A stretch of DNA of 64,000 nt from Paraburkholderia kururiensis JCM 10599 = LMG 19447 (GCF_003986935.1 NZ_RJZE01000007.1:124001-188000), one strand, 5' to 3'; positions 25,450 to 34,142 are shown, counted from the first letter of the stretch. Notes: generated from the sequence alone by a model not told the origin. Program-made: numbers and translations.

Positions 25450-26346
25450 TTACTCGGCCGAGCGTGGAAAGCTGTCGAGCATCATCTGTGTGGTCGCGTC
25501 GAGGGCTTTGCCCTGACGCGTGACGATGCTGAAAAGAGAGCGGTAGGTGAAGGCAGACGGCACGAGCGCAAACAGCCGCCCTTCGTCTTCCCAGCGCCTC
25601 GCGAAGTGCGTTGGAAGGTACCCGATGTACGTCCCCGTCAGCAGCATGGTGAGCGTCGCTTCCATCGAGAACGCCGTGGCAGCGCGATTCAGATTGACGT
25701 GATGCGGCTTGTGGCTTTCGGCCAGGTACCCGCGCTCGACATACGGGGCGGCCTCGATGGTTTCCATCAGGTTTACGCCGGTTGCAGTCGACAGCGGATG
25801 GTCGCGGCCGCAATAGAGTCCCTGCTCTTCGGAAAAGAGCGGCGTGTAGACGAGCCCTGAAAGATGGTGGTGAAACGCGCCTACCGCGAGGTTCAGCTTC
25901 TCGTCCAGCACCGCCTTTTCAAGGTCGCCCGGGGGCATCACATGGACGGTGAGATGCGTGCTGGCGGAGCGTTCCCTGAAGCGTTGCAGCGCCGTGACGG
26001 TAGGCGTGCCGGGGAAGGAGAGCAGACCGTCGACAAAGCCGATTTCAAGCCGCGTTTTGGGCTGACCGCTCAAAGCGCCGATGGCGTCCAGAAAACGGCT
26101 TACGTCTGAGAAAAGCGCGCGTGCGGCCTCGTAGACCGCAAGCCCTTCTTCGGTCACCTGGAACCCCTGGCGCCCACGGTGACATAGCGTCGTGCCGAGC
26201 CGTACTTCGAGATCGCGCACAGTGATGCTCAGGCGCGGCAGGCCCATATTCAGGACCGTCTGTGCAGAAGTGAACCCGCCGGCTTCAACTATCGTGCAAA
26301 AGATCCGAAGCGACTTCAGATCCACGTCTGACAGGTTTCCAAGCAT
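25450..26346 (-). CDS. LysR-family transcriptional regulator
   Basis: The 298-residue protein has an N-terminal winged helix-turn-helix (DLKSLRIFCTIVEAGGFTSAQ, then RLSITVRDLEVRLGTTLCHR), a linker helix and a two-lobed effector domain. It likely controls the ABC transporter genes downstream and/or the agmatinase-family gene upstream, all on the same strand. Only 60 bp separate it from the agmatinase stop codon, so it may be co-transcribed with that gene. Length and domain order are normal. The effector is unknown, possibly the transported amine or guanidino compound. Confidence 0.9.
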   Translation of the reverse strand: MLGNLSDVDLKSLRIFCTIVEAGGFTSAQTVLNMGLPRLSITVRDLEVRLGTTLCHRGRQGFQVTEEGLAVYEAARALFSDVSRFLDAIGALSGQPKTRLEIGFVDGLLSFPGTPTVTALQRFRERSASTHLTVHVMPPGDLEKAVLDEKLNLAVGAFHHHLSGLVYTPLFSEEQGLYCGRDHPLSTATGVNLMETIEAAPYVERGYLAESHKPHHVNLNRAATAFSMEATLTMLLTGTYIGYLPTHFARRWEDEGRLFALVPSAFTYRSLFSIVTRQGKALDATTQMMLDSFPRSAE

Positions 26347-26406
26347 GGTCTAGCTCGCCGGGTTTCTTCGGAGCGGTGGCCGCAAAGGTACCTCAGGAAA
26401 CGCACC

Positions 26407-27399
26407 TCAATCTGTGACGACAGTACGTCGTTCGCCGGCGATTGTACGATACTGGGCCTGAGCTTCCGCTATCACGCAAAGCAGTTCGAACATCATGGTT
26501 GCGCCCACGAGTGCCGTACCGCCGGTGGGATCGAACGGGGGCGACACTTCCACAACGTCGGCGCCGATCAGGTGCAGGCCGCGCAACCCGCGGATCATCT
26601 GCTGCGCTTCTCGTGTCGTGATGCCGCCAATTTCCGGTGTGCCGGTACCCGGGGCGAAGGAAGGGTCGAGTGCGTCGACATCGAAGCTGACGTAGGCGGG
26701 TCCGGTACCTGCGACGCGCCGTGCTTCGGCAATCGTCCCGGCAACGCCCAGCGCGGTGAATTCTTCCATTTCGATGATGCGCACGCCCGCATCTCTTGCG
26801 AAGTCGAGGTCGTCCGCGGAGTACACCGAGCCGCGAATGCCGATCTGAACCGTGCGCTTCGGGTCCAGAAGCCCCTCTTCGATTGCGCGGCGAAACGGCG
26901 TGCCGTGCGTATACGGGTTGTGGCCGAAATAGGTGTCGTTAGTGTCGGAATGGGCGTCGAAGTGAATCATCCCGATGGGCCGGTGCTTCGCAATGGCGCG
27001 AAAGATGGGCAGCGTCACCAGATGATCGCCGCCTGCCGAAATCGGAATGGCGCCCGCACGATGAACGGCGCTGTAGAAATGCTCGATCTGCCGCAGCGAA
27101 TCGAGAAGGTCGATGGGATTGACCGGGGCATCGCCGACATCGCCCACTCTCAGCAGATCGTACGGCGCGATCCTGCTGACGTGATGGACCTTGCGCATGA
27201 GGCTCGACATGTTGCGAATTTCGCGCGGCCCGTGCCGTGCTCCGGCCCGGTTAGTGGTGCCGCCGTCCCAGGGGACGCCAATCAGCGCGATATCGACGTC
27301 CGCGAAGTTCGATACGGCAGGAAGGCGCATGAACGTGGAAAGACCCGCAAATCGAGGAATAAGTCCGGCGTCGACGGGTTGCGGCAGGCTGCTGGTCAT
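26407..27399 (-). CDS. Agmatinase/ureohydrolase-family enzyme
   Basis: The 330-residue arginase-superfamily enzyme hydrolyses a guanidino compound to urea and an amine in the cytoplasm using two Mn ions. Metal ligands are visible: GGDH (His126), DAHSD (Asp148, His150, Asp152) and SFDVDALDPS (near 243-252). Sequence features such as YFGHNPYTHGTPFRRA fit agmatinase, guanidinobutyrase and guanidinopropionase equally well. The ATG at 27399 is chosen over an upstream in-frame start because a GAAGGA ribosome-binding site lies just ahead and family proteins begin here. The neighbouring LysR gene and amino-acid ABC transporter suggest a pathway for uptake and breakdown of a guanidino or amine compound. 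Confidence 0.88.
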   Translation of the reverse strand: MTSSLPQPVDAGLIPRFAGLSTFMRLPAVSNFADVDIALIGVPWDGGTTNRAGARHGPREIRNMSSLMRKVHHVSRIAPYDLLRVGDVGDAPVNPIDLLDSLRQIEHFYSAVHRAGAIPISAGGDHLVTLPIFRAIAKHRPIGMIHFDAHSDTNDTYFGHNPYTHGTPFRRAIEEGLLDPKRTVQIGIRGSVYSADDLDFARDAGVRIIEMEEFTALGVAGTIAEARRVAGTGPAYVSFDVDALDPSFAPGTGTPEIGGITTREAQQMIRGLRGLHLIGADVVEVSPPFDPTGGTALVGATMMFELLCVIAEAQAQYRTIAGERRTVVTD

Positions 27400-27653
27400 G
27401 TGTGGTCCTTCGACAGACTGGTGAGAACGGCCTTCACGGTAGCACCTGGCGCCCGCGCTGAAATTCCCCAAACACGCAAGTCAACTTTCGCGAAACCAGA
27501 ACTTCTCTGCCTGACTCACCGGATTGCTTTTCGGTTGCGCGAAGTCGACTTCCTTCATGCGACATTGAACCGGCATCCTTGCCTGAATACATTGAAGCCA
27601 CGCCTGTGGCATTCGGAATGCAGCCGGCTACCTATTTCAGGAGGGATTTCTCG

Positions 27654-28030
27654 ATGAGCACAACGATCAGCGACGCCACTCTGTCGAACTTCTGGATGCC
27701 GTTCACGGCGAACCGGCAGTTCAAGCGCGCGCCGCGCATGTTCAGGTCCGCGAAGGGCATGTACTACATAACGGACGATAACCGTCGCGTGCTGGATGCA
27801 ACGGCTGGCCTGTGGTGCGTCAACGCAGGTCACGGTCGTCCGGAAATCATCGAGGCCGTCGCCGCTCAGCTCAGAACCATGGACTACGCGCCGACGTTCC
27901 AGATGGGGCACGAGCTTGCGTTCGAAGCAGCGGCCCGAATTGCGGATTTCATGCCGGAGACCCTCGACCGGATCTTCTTCACGAACTCCGGCTCGGAGTC
28001 GGTCGACACGGCGTTGAAGATGGCGCTCGG
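27654..28030 (+). pseudogene. Truncated class III omega-amino acid--pyruvate aminotransferase
   Basis: The first about 125 residues match the start of beta-alanine/omega-amino acid:pyruvate transaminases: NFWMPFTANRQFKRAPRMF, DATAGLWCVNAGHGRPEI and IFFTNSGSESVDTALKMAL. The last block is the phosphate-binding loop region. After ALKMAL the family similarity ends abruptly near 28030 and the frame runs into antisense integrase sequence and finally into tRNA-Lys. The catalytic lysine and about 320 residues are missing, so it cannot be active. The ribosome-binding site AGGAGGG and start are intact. It is transcribed divergently from the agmatinase-family gene and was probably part of the same amine pathway before a mobile-element event removed its 3' part. 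Confidence 0.82.
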
Positions 28031-28193
28031 CTTCCGTGCGATCAACGAAGATGCCGATGGAGATTTCCGCCTCGATCCGCTGGGCCCACTCGCGGGCCAG
28101 CTGCCTGGTATCGAACGTCCGATAGATAGGTTTGTGTCCGCGCTTGCGGACTTCGGCGCGCCAGTAGGCGCCGCGCTGGCTGATGTATGCCAT
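28025..28193 (-). pseudogene. N-terminal fragment of a tyrosine-recombinase integrase
   Basis: About 55 residues starting at an ATG at 28193 read AYISQRGAYWRAEVRKRG, then an AREWAQRIEAEIS block and GIFVDRTEAE. This is the typical N-terminal domain of phage and genomic-island integrases of the tyrosine recombinase family. The catalytic domain with the R-H-R-Y residues is absent. Similarity stops where the truncated aminotransferase (opposite strand) begins, near 28025. The fragment starts 174 bp downstream of the 3' end of tRNA-Lys and points away from it, the usual place of an island integrase next to its attachment site. It marks a deleted integrative element. Confidence 0.75.
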
Positions 28194-28299
28194 CCAGAGA
28201 CTCCAGGCGAAAGGTTCGGGTCGCTTGGTCTGGATTCTCCGTTCCGGCAAATTTCCGGCAAAGGGTACGTTTTAGACATCGCCGGCCCATCTTTGGGCG

Positions 28300-28332
28300 A
28301 AAAAAAAGCACTGACGCTTTCGCGTAAGTGCT
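28300..28332 (-). terminator. Rho-independent terminator behind tRNA-Lys
   Basis: On the minus strand an 11-bp stem with one mismatch (AGCACTTACGC / GCGTCAGTGCT) closes a GAAA tetraloop and is followed by eight T residues. It lies 35 bases after the 3' end of the tRNA, on the same strand, and should end the tRNA transcript before the integrase fragment. Confidence 0.85.
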
Positions 28333-28366
28333 TGATTTTCCTTCGGTACACACCCGATAGGGTAGG

Positions 28367-28442
28367 TGGTAGGCCGTACTGGATTCGAACCAGTGACCAA
28401 CGGATTAAAAGTCCGCTGCTCTACCAGCTGAGCTAACGACCC
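28367..28442 (-). tRNA. tRNA-Lys (anticodon UUU)
   Basis: The 76-base gene begins GGGTCGTTAGCTCAGC and ends with an encoded CCA. The acceptor stem pairs GGGTCGT with ACGGCCT (two G-T pairs), the D-arm is TAGCTCAGCTGGTAGAGC, the anticodon loop is CTTTTAA in the stem CGGA/TCCG (TTT, lysine), and the T-arm carries GGTTCGAATCC. All parts are intact. The 3' end points to the integrase remnant, so this tRNA was probably an attachment site whose sequence was restored. Confidence 0.97.
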
Positions 28443-28454
28443 GAAAGAAGCGGG

Positions 28455-28483
28455 ATTGTACCGGCGCCCCCCAGGCCTGTCAA
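28455..28483 (-). promoter_or_regulatory. Consensus sigma-70 promoter of tRNA-Lys
   Basis: On the minus strand a perfect TTGACA (complement of 28478-28483) and TACAAT (complement of 28455-28460) are spaced by 17 bases. The predicted start lies a few bases before the tRNA 5' end. The spacer is GC-rich, and a GC-rich discriminator-like stretch follows, as in stable-RNA promoters. Confidence 0.85.
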
Positions 28484-28558
28484 TCCGCCGCGCCGTCGGG
28501 AACGTTGCGCGAGGTGCCCGTCGTCGTACGTAAAACACGTGCGGCAGAAGCGAATACG

Positions 28559-28589
28559 AAAAAGCCCGGAACACCTCGTGTTCCGGGCT
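28559..28589 (-). terminator. Rho-independent terminator of the tol-pal operon
   Basis: A perfect 12-bp stem (AGCCCGGAACAC / GTGTTCCGGGCT) with a three-base loop is followed on the minus strand by five T residues. It lies 70 bases after the cpoB stop codon and is followed by the tRNA-Lys promoter, separating the two transcripts. Confidence 0.88.
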
Positions 28590-28659
28590 CTTCGTCGAGA
28601 GGCGCGCGTAGCGTTGTGATGCGGTGCGCGTTGCTTTGCTTGGCAGCGGGGCTGCCTTG

Positions 28660-29409
28660 TTATTTGATTTGCGAAAGCCTGCTTTGTGCCGACTGCGCGA
28701 CGCTGGAACTGCCGTATTGCGCGAGGATCTGTTCGAGCGTCTTGCGGGCCGCTGCTTTCTGGCCCTGCTCGAGCTGATTGTTCGCGATGGCGAGCAGCGC
28801 TTCTGGCGCACGCGGACTCTGCGGGTAGTTCTTCACGACGCCGTCCCACGTGGACGTCGATCCCTTGTAGTCCTTGAGCGCGTAGAGCGCATTGCCGAGC
28901 CAGTACTGCGCGCTTGGCTGATAGGGGCTTTGCGGGTACTTCGCGATGAAACTGCGGAACGATGCTGCCGCGTTCTTGAAGTCGCCGTTGCGGAACTGCT
29001 GCGAGGCGGCGTTGAACGCATCCGTTTCGCCGGGCTGCACGATTCCCTGCACGCCATCGACGGTCTGCTGCTGCGGCTCGAACTTCTTGAGCCGCCCATC
29101 GAGGTCCGTGTAGTAGTCCTTCTGCTGCTTCTGCAGGATGGACAACTGATTCGCCAGGTCTTCGTTCTGCCCACGCAACGTCGCCACCTGCTGGTTGAGC
29201 TGGTCGAGACGGTTGGACTGGTCGAGGATCGTGCGTTGTGCCGCGGACAGCTGGCTGGTCAGGTTATCGGTCTTGGTGCGCAGGTCGAGAATGGCCTGAC
29301 GCGCTTCGTTGTCGTCGAAGAGGCCAGCATGCGCCGGTGCCGCCGCAAAGGCGGCGCCGGCGACGGAGGCAGCTGCGGCGAACCGCAGCCAGGAGATACG
29401 GTGTGACAT
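28660..29409 (-). CDS. cpoB: Cell division coordinator CpoB (YbgF)
   Basis: The periplasmic protein of about 249 residues coordinates outer-membrane constriction by Tol with PBP1B-driven peptidoglycan synthesis. A signal peptide (about 28 residues, ending PAHA-GLF) precedes a coiled-coil (about 35-100: ILDLRTKTDNLTSQL to LSILQKQQKDY). The C-terminal half holds TPR repeats (AFNAASQQFRNGDFKNA, YWLGNALYALKDYK, LLAIANNQLEQGQK). It is the last gene of the tol-pal operon, 24 bp after pal. The ATG at 29409 is chosen because GAAGGGG lies directly ahead; an in-frame ATG four codons upstream is possible. Confidence 0.94.
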   Translation of the reverse strand: MSHRISWLRFAAAASVAGAAFAAAPAHAGLFDDNEARQAILDLRTKTDNLTSQLSAAQRTILDQSNRLDQLNQQVATLRGQNEDLANQLSILQKQQKDYYTDLDGRLKKFEPQQQTVDGVQGIVQPGETDAFNAASQQFRNGDFKNAAASFRSFIAKYPQSPYQPSAQYWLGNALYALKDYKGSTSTWDGVVKNYPQSPRAPEALLAIANNQLEQGQKAAARKTLEQILAQYGSSSVAQSAQSRLSQIK

Positions 29410-29433
29410 ACGCCCCTTCATCCCATGCGTTCG

Positions 29434-29943
29434 TTACTGTTGGTACACGAGGTCGGCACGACGGTTCTGCGACCACGATGCTTCGTCATGACCGAGCGCA
29501 ACCGGCTTCTCCTTGCCGAGGCTCACAGCTTCCATCTGCGAGTCGGGTACGCCGAGCAGCGACAGCGAGCGACGCACGGCTTCGGCACGCTTCTGGCCGA
29601 GCGCGAGGTTGTACTCGCTCGTGCCGCGTTCGTCGGTGTTGCCCTGGATCAGAACGTGACGCTGCGGGTGCGTCTTCAGGTATTGCGCGTGCTGTTGCAG
29701 CAGCGGCTGGTACTCGTCCTTCACCGAATAGCTGTCGAAGTCGAAGTAGACGCTGCGCTTGGCGAGCGGGCTGTTCGGATTGTTCAGCTCATCCACCGTC
29801 ACCGGTGCGACCGCGTTCGGGTTCGGCTGCGTGCCCGACACCGCACCCTGGTTCGCGTTGGGATTGACGGGGGGCGTGGACTTACAGGCGGCCAGTGCAC
29901 CAATCATCAGTACGGCCAAACCCAAGCGGAACTTTTTCGACAT
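29434..29943 (-). CDS. pal: Peptidoglycan-associated lipoprotein Pal
   Basis: The outer-membrane lipoprotein tethers the envelope to peptidoglycan and binds TolB. The lipobox LAAC lies at about residues 16-19 after a hydrophobic run, followed by a proline/asparagine-rich linker (PPVNPNANQG). The OmpA-like domain contains VYFDFDSYSVKD, GNTDERGTSEYN, the NLALGQKRAEAV helix and a C-terminal NRRADLVY. An AGGAGAG ribosome-binding site sits eight bases before the ATG at 29943; a tandem ATG one codon upstream is also possible. It lies between tolB and cpoB in the standard order. Confidence 0.96.
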   Translation of the reverse strand: MSKKFRLGLAVLMIGALAACKSTPPVNPNANQGAVSGTQPNPNAVAPVTVDELNNPNSPLAKRSVYFDFDSYSVKDEYQPLLQQHAQYLKTHPQRHVLIQGNTDERGTSEYNLALGQKRAEAVRRSLSLLGVPDSQMEAVSLGKEKPVALGHDEASWSQNRRADLVYQQ

Positions 29944-29963
29944 CATTATTGCTCTCCTAAGTG

Positions 29964-31256
29964 TCATTGCATGAAAGGACCCCAGGACGGCTCGCGTACG
30001 CTGCCGCCCGGAACGGACAACACCTGGCGAACACGACCGTCGGTCGAGACTGCCGCCAGCACGCCACGGCCGTTCACCTGTGTGGCGTAAAGAATGTACT
30101 GACCGTTCGCCGCAAAGCTCGGCGATTCGTCGTGCACTGTGTCGGTCAGGCCTGTGGCCGTACCGGAATCGAGGTCCTGAACATACAGCTTGAATGCGCC
30201 GCCCACGCGTGAGATGTACGCGAGCTGTTTGCCGTCGGGGCTGACGCGAGGGCTGGTGTTGTAGTTGCCGGTGAAGGTTACGCGCTGTGCCGCGCCAGCG
30301 CTTTCACCCTGAGCCGGCATGCGGTAGATCTGCGGCTGGCCGCCGCGATCGCTCGTGAAATAGATCCACTTGCCGTCAGGCGAGAAGGTGGGTTCGGTGT
30401 CGATCGCGCTGCTTTGCGTGAGGCGGCGCAGGCCGGTGCCGTCGGCGTTGACGGCGAAGATCTGCGTGTTGCCGGTGCGCGAAAGGGCGACCGCGAGCGT
30501 GCGGCCGTCCGGCGACCATGCGGGCGCGCTGTTGTTGCCCTTCTGGTCGGACACGATGACGCGGCGGCCCGTGGGCAGGTCATGGATATAAACGATCGGC
30601 TTCTTCTTTTCGAAGGAGACGTATGCGACCTTGGTACCGTCCGGCGACCATGCCGGCGAGATGATGGGTTCCGGGCTGGAGAGCGCGATGTGCGCGTCCT
30701 GACCGTCGGAATCGGAAATCTGCAACTGATAGCGGCCGCCTGTCCTGATGACGTACGACAGCCGTGTGGCGAACACGCCCCGCGTGCCGAGCAGTTTGTC
30801 GTAGATGTAGTCGGCCACCTTGTGGGCGCTCATTCTGAGGCCGCTTTCGGGGCTGACGAGAACGAGGCCACCCAGGCTTTGCTGCTTGACCGTGTCGTAC
30901 AGCCGGAAGCGCACTTCGTACTGGCCGTTCGGCAGGCGGTTCACGCTGCCGGACACGAAAGCGTCTGCGCCCTTTGCCTTCCAGGCGCCTAGATCGACCG
31001 AGTCGGTTTCCGAGACAGGCGTGCTGCCCGCGTCGATGTTGCTGAATTTGCCGCTGCGTTGCAGATCTTGCCGGATGATCGTGCTCACCTGCTGCGGCGC
31101 GCTCGCCTCATTGGCGAAGTTCGCCGTGGCGATCGGAAACTGCGTGGAGCCGACGCCCGTCACGAGGACATTGAGCTGCGCGTGAGCGGCGCCGCAGGCG
31201 GCAATGAGGCACGACGCGAAAAGGGTCCGCAGGCCAGGCTTCGTCATCAAACTCAT
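29964..31256 (-). CDS. tolB: Tol-Pal system beta-propeller protein TolB
   Basis: The 430-residue periplasmic protein has a signal peptide ending at AAHA-QLN (about residue 27). Next come an N-terminal alpha/beta domain (from [15 protein letters not shown], with [20 protein letters not shown]) and a six-bladed beta-propeller with repeated [36 protein letters not shown] and [12 protein letters not shown] strands. It binds Pal and the TolA C-terminus during outer-membrane constriction. Spacing is 20 bp to pal and 109 bp to tolA. All domains are complete. Confidence 0.97.
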   Translation of the reverse strand: MSLMTKPGLRTLFASCLIAACGAAHAQLNVLVTGVGSTQFPIATANFANEASAPQQVSTIIRQDLQRSGKFSNIDAGSTPVSETDSVDLGAWKAKGADAFVSGSVNRLPNGQYEVRFRLYDTVKQQSLGGLVLVSPESGLRMSAHKVADYIYDKLLGTRGVFATRLSYVIRTGGRYQLQISDSDGQDAHIALSSPEPIISPAWSPDGTKVAYVSFEKKKPIVYIHDLPTGRRVIVSDQKGNNSAPAWSPDGRTLAVALSRTGNTQIFAVNADGTGLRRLTQSSAIDTEPTFSPDGKWIYFTSDRGGQPQIYRMPAQGESAGAAQRVTFTGNYNTSPRVSPDGKQLAYISRVGGAFKLYVQDLDSGTATGLTDTVHDESPSFAANGQYILYATQVNGRGVLAAVSTDGRVRQVLSVPGGSVREPSWGPFMQ

Positions 31257-31365
31257 GCTGTGTCGCTTCCCGAAAAGTCAATTCTCAACACTTTGTAACA
31301 GCAAAGAGACCGGCTGTAGCCAGAATCGTTCCCGCTTGTTGCCGTGCCGCAGGGCCGCAGGGCCA

Positions 31366-32379
31366 TCAGCCGGCCGGTCGCAGGGTAATCGTAAAGCTTG
31401 GCGGCGTCTTGCCGTTCGTATCGAGCGGCATCGGGTCCGAGCGCTGGACGGCCCGCAACGCGGCGTCGTCCCACTGCGCGTTCCCGCTGCTGCGCGTAAT
31501 GGTCGCAGAGAGCAGCGTGCCCGTCGGCGCGCAGCGTACCGCGACCACAGTTTCGAGGCCCTGCGTTTCACCCGACCACACGACATTCGGACGCACACGC
31601 CGCTGCACCTTCTCGGCGTAGCCGGGCGACGCCGCAGTCCCGCCTGCGCCGCTGCCGGTGCCGCTTTTCGCGAGACCGTTGCCGCTTGCGCTGTCGCCGC
31701 CGCCCGCCATGCCCTGCATTTGCGCAATGCGCGCGCGTCGTTCCTGATCGAGCTTCTTCGCCTGCGCTTCAGCCTGGGCCTTCGCCTGAGCCGCCTTTGC
31801 TGCGGCGGCCTGTTTCTGCGCCTCAGCTTGCGCCTGCTTTTGCTGTTCGATCTTCTGCTGCTCGAGTTGCTGCTGCTTTTTCTGTTCCGCGAGCTGCTGT
31901 TGCTTGAGCTTCTCGGCGGCCTGTTGTGCCTGCTGTTCCTGCTGCTGCTTGAGCTTTGCGGCCTTCTGCGCGGCCAGTTGCGCCGCCTGTTCAGCTGCGA
32001 GCTGCTGCTGGCGCCGTGCTTCGGCCTCTTGCTGTTGCTGTAGTTTCAGGCGCTGCTGTTCAGCAAGCTGCGCCGCACGCGCCGCCTCTTCCTGCTTGCG
32101 TTTCTTTTCCTGCAACGCGATGTCGGCTTCTTCGTCGCGTACCGGCGGGGCCGGCGCGGCGGGAGCCGGAGGCGGCGGCGCGGGTTGCGGCGTCGAGAGG
32201 TTCGGAACCTCGGTCCAAAGCTCCGCCTCGGCGCCGGCGGGCGTGCTGTTTTGCCAGTGGATGCCGTGGTACAGGAAGAACCCCAGCAACACATGCATCA
32301 GCAAAGCGAGCAGGAACGCTCGACCCGTGCCGCGTTCGCGCGGGGGCCGGAGCGGATAGCTTGAAGTCCTGCGGATCAT
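31366..32379 (-). CDS. tolA: Tol-Pal system protein TolA
   Basis: The 337-residue inner-membrane protein links the TolQR motor to TolB-Pal. One N-terminal transmembrane helix (FLLALLMHVLLGFFLYHGI) follows a short basic tail. A proline-rich segment and a long Ala/Gln/Lys-rich helical domain (about 75-230) span the periplasm. The C-terminal domain (about 250-337: YAEKVQRRVRPNVVW, VAVRCAPTGTLLSATI, FTITLRPAG) is a TonB-like fold. Its start overlaps the tolR stop by four bases. The low-complexity helix is typical for the family. Confidence 0.95.
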   Translation of the reverse strand: MIRRTSSYPLRPPRERGTGRAFLLALLMHVLLGFFLYHGIHWQNSTPAGAEAELWTEVPNLSTPQPAPPPPAPAAPAPPVRDEEADIALQEKKRKQEEAARAAQLAEQQRLKLQQQQEAEARRQQQLAAEQAAQLAAQKAAKLKQQQEQQAQQAAEKLKQQQLAEQKKQQQLEQQKIEQQKQAQAEAQKQAAAAKAAQAKAQAEAQAKKLDQERRARIAQMQGMAGGGDSASGNGLAKSGTGSGAGGTAASPGYAEKVQRRVRPNVVWSGETQGLETVVAVRCAPTGTLLSATITRSSGNAQWDDAALRAVQRSDPMPLDTNGKTPPSFTITLRPAG

Positions 32380-32828
32380 TGCGATTTGACGAGCAGTCCG
32401 ACGCGTTTGACGCCGCGAGCCTTGAGGTCGGACATCACATTCATGACGGCTTCGTACTTGACGGTCTTGTCGGCGGCGATCACGACCGGCTGATCGGGAT
32501 GCGACTGTTCGCGATCCACGATGAAGCTGTTCAGATCGGCGCGGGCCATGTTTTCCTGCTGCGTGGCGCCGCTGTCGTCCTTGTAGCGCACGCTCATGTT
32601 GCCGTCCGCGCGGATGTTGACGACCACGGGCGGCGTTTGCTGCTGCGGCGCGGCGCCGCCGACGGTGGGCAGGTTCACGATGGAGGGCGCGACGAGCGGC
32701 GCGGTCACCATGAAGATCACGAGCAGCACCAGCATCACGTCGATGTACGGCACGACGTTGATGTCGGACATCGCGCGGCGCTGGCGGCCGCCACGCATGC
32801 TGGAACGAACGGGGGTTGAACCGGCCAT
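32376..32828 (-). CDS. tolR: Tol-Pal system proton channel protein TolR
   Basis: The 150-residue ExbD/TolR protein has one transmembrane helix (VMLVLLVIFMVTAPLV) containing the proton-binding Asp30 in PYIDVML. The periplasmic domain contains VVVNIRADGNMSV and QPVVIAADKTVKYEAVMNVMSDL. With TolQ it forms the proton-driven motor for TolA. The ATG at 32828 is 16 bp downstream of tolQ; longer in-frame extensions upstream lie inside tolQ and are not needed. Confidence 0.95.
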   Translation of the reverse strand: MAGSTPVRSSMRGGRQRRAMSDINVVPYIDVMLVLLVIFMVTAPLVAPSIVNLPTVGGAAPQQQTPPVVVNIRADGNMSVRYKDDSGATQQENMARADLNSFIVDREQSHPDQPVVIAADKTVKYEAVMNVMSDLKARGVKRVGLLVKSQ

Positions 32829-32844
32829 CGTGGACTCCTGATGC

Positions 32845-33522
32845 TTAGTGCGCCTGGCGCTGCAAAATGTTCGAGAACTCTTCGATGAAGGTCTCGAAAC
32901 GGATTGCCAGCCGGTCGATGTCGTGCGCGTAGCGGTTGTAGGCCACCACAGCCGGAATGGCCGCGAAGAGGCCGATGGCGGTTGCCGTGAGGGCCTCCGC
33001 AATGCCCGGCGCGACGTTCGCGAGCGTGGCCTGCTGCACGTTGGCGAGACCGCGGAACGCGTTCATGATCCCCCACACCGTGCCGAAGAGACCGATGTAC
33101 GGGCTTACCGAACCCACCGAAGCGAGGAACGCGAGATTGGCTTCGAGCGCGTCCATTTCGCGCTGGAACGCTGCGCGCATCGCGCGGCGAGCGCCGTCGA
33201 GAATTGCACCCGGATCGTTGAGCCGCTTCTCTTTGCCTTTCAGAAACTCGCGCATGCCGGACTCGAAAATGCGTTCGAGCGCCCCGATGGTGTGGCGGTT
33301 GTTCGCGGCGCTTTGATAGAGCGCCTGCAGGTCGCCGCCCGACCAGAAATCACGTTCGAAGCGTTCGGTCTGCGCGCGGGCGCGGCGAATCGCGAACCAC
33401 TTGCGGAAGATGAACGTCCACGACATCAGCGACAGCAACAGGAGCAGCCCCATCACTGCTTGTGCCAGCAGGCTCGCATTGAGAACGAGAGAAATGATCG
33501 AGAGATCTTGTGTAGTGTTCAT
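32845..33522 (-). CDS. tolQ: Tol-Pal system motor protein TolQ
   Basis: The 225-residue inner-membrane protein of the MotA/TolQ/ExbB family has three transmembrane helices. The first is near 12-34 (NASLLAQAVMGLLLLLSLMSWTF) and the other two are in the conserved C-terminal half (SVSPYIGLFGTVWGIMNAF and IAEALTATAIGLFAAIPAVVAYN). The conserved polar Thr and Ser residues that line the proton path are present. It is the first tol gene, followed closely by tolR; ybgC lies 155 bp upstream. Confidence 0.96.
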   Translation of the reverse strand: MNTTQDLSIISLVLNASLLAQAVMGLLLLLSLMSWTFIFRKWFAIRRARAQTERFERDFWSGGDLQALYQSAANNRHTIGALERIFESGMREFLKGKEKRLNDPGAILDGARRAMRAAFQREMDALEANLAFLASVGSVSPYIGLFGTVWGIMNAFRGLANVQQATLANVAPGIAEALTATAIGLFAAIPAVVAYNRYAHDIDRLAIRFETFIEEFSNILQRQAH

Positions 33523-33677
33523 AGAGGTTCGTTTTGGCGTTCCCCAGAGGGGCGTCCGGGTGCAAGGCGTCCCAAAGCGTTTTGTCGGCTAACCGGAAGC
33601 GTCGCTGAAAGCCTTGTGCAGCATGGCTTCCGCATGGTTTGGCCGATGTGAGTTCACTGGCGTCGTAACAACGGTGC

Positions 33678-34142
33678 TCAGGCGCTAGCCGTTGACGAGC
33701 CGGCTATGCTTTTTGCTGGTCCGCGCCGCAGCGCGTCGAGCACACGCGGGGGAATAGCGGCCGGGAGAAGGGTCGCGCCGTCCACGCAACCCACACGGAT
33801 GTTGCCCGTGGCGAGCAGCGCGCCGTCGCGCCACGCTTCCTGTGCGAAGTCGACCGAGGCGCGGCCGATTCGCTCGATACGGCTCAAGGTCGTGATGACG
33901 TCGTCCAGCCGGGCCGGCGCCCGGTAGTCGACGGCAGTGCTGCGTACGATGAAAAGCGCGCCGGCTTCTTCGGCGAGCCTGTGCTGGTCCACGCCGCATG
34001 CGCGCAGCCACTCGGTGCGGGCTCGCTCGAAAAACTTCAGGTAATTCGCGTAGAACACGATGCCGCCCGCGTCCGTGTCTTCGTAGTACACGCGGATCGG
34101 CCACATAAAACCGGTCCCTGTACCGGACTGGCTGGTCGACAT
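33678..34142 (-). CDS. ybgC: Acyl-CoA thioesterase YbgC
   Basis: The protein of about 154 residues is a hot-dog-fold 4-hydroxybenzoyl-CoA-type thioesterase. The motif YYEDTDAGGIVFYANYLKFFERARTEWLR contains the catalytic Asp. It hydrolyses short acyl-CoA or acyl-ACP species and is regularly the first gene of tol-pal operons, with a suspected role in phospholipid metabolism. The start is uncertain: ATGs at 34142, 34148 and 34157 are all in frame and none has a strong ribosome-binding site. The gap of 155 bp to tolQ may contain an extra promoter. Confidence 0.92.
   Translation of the reverse strand: MSTSQSGTGTGFMWPIRVYYEDTDAGGIVFYANYLKFFERARTEWLRACGVDQHRLAEEAGALFIVRSTAVDYRAPARLDDVITTLSRIERIGRASVDFAQEAWRDGALLATGNIRVGCVDGATLLPAAIPPRVLDALRRGPAKSIAGSSTASA

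Noticed and set aside
27555-28250. Minus-strand 231-codon frame as a complete integrase
   Set aside because: Only about 55 codons from the ATG at 28193 resemble an integrase; the rest is antisense of the aminotransferase fragment.
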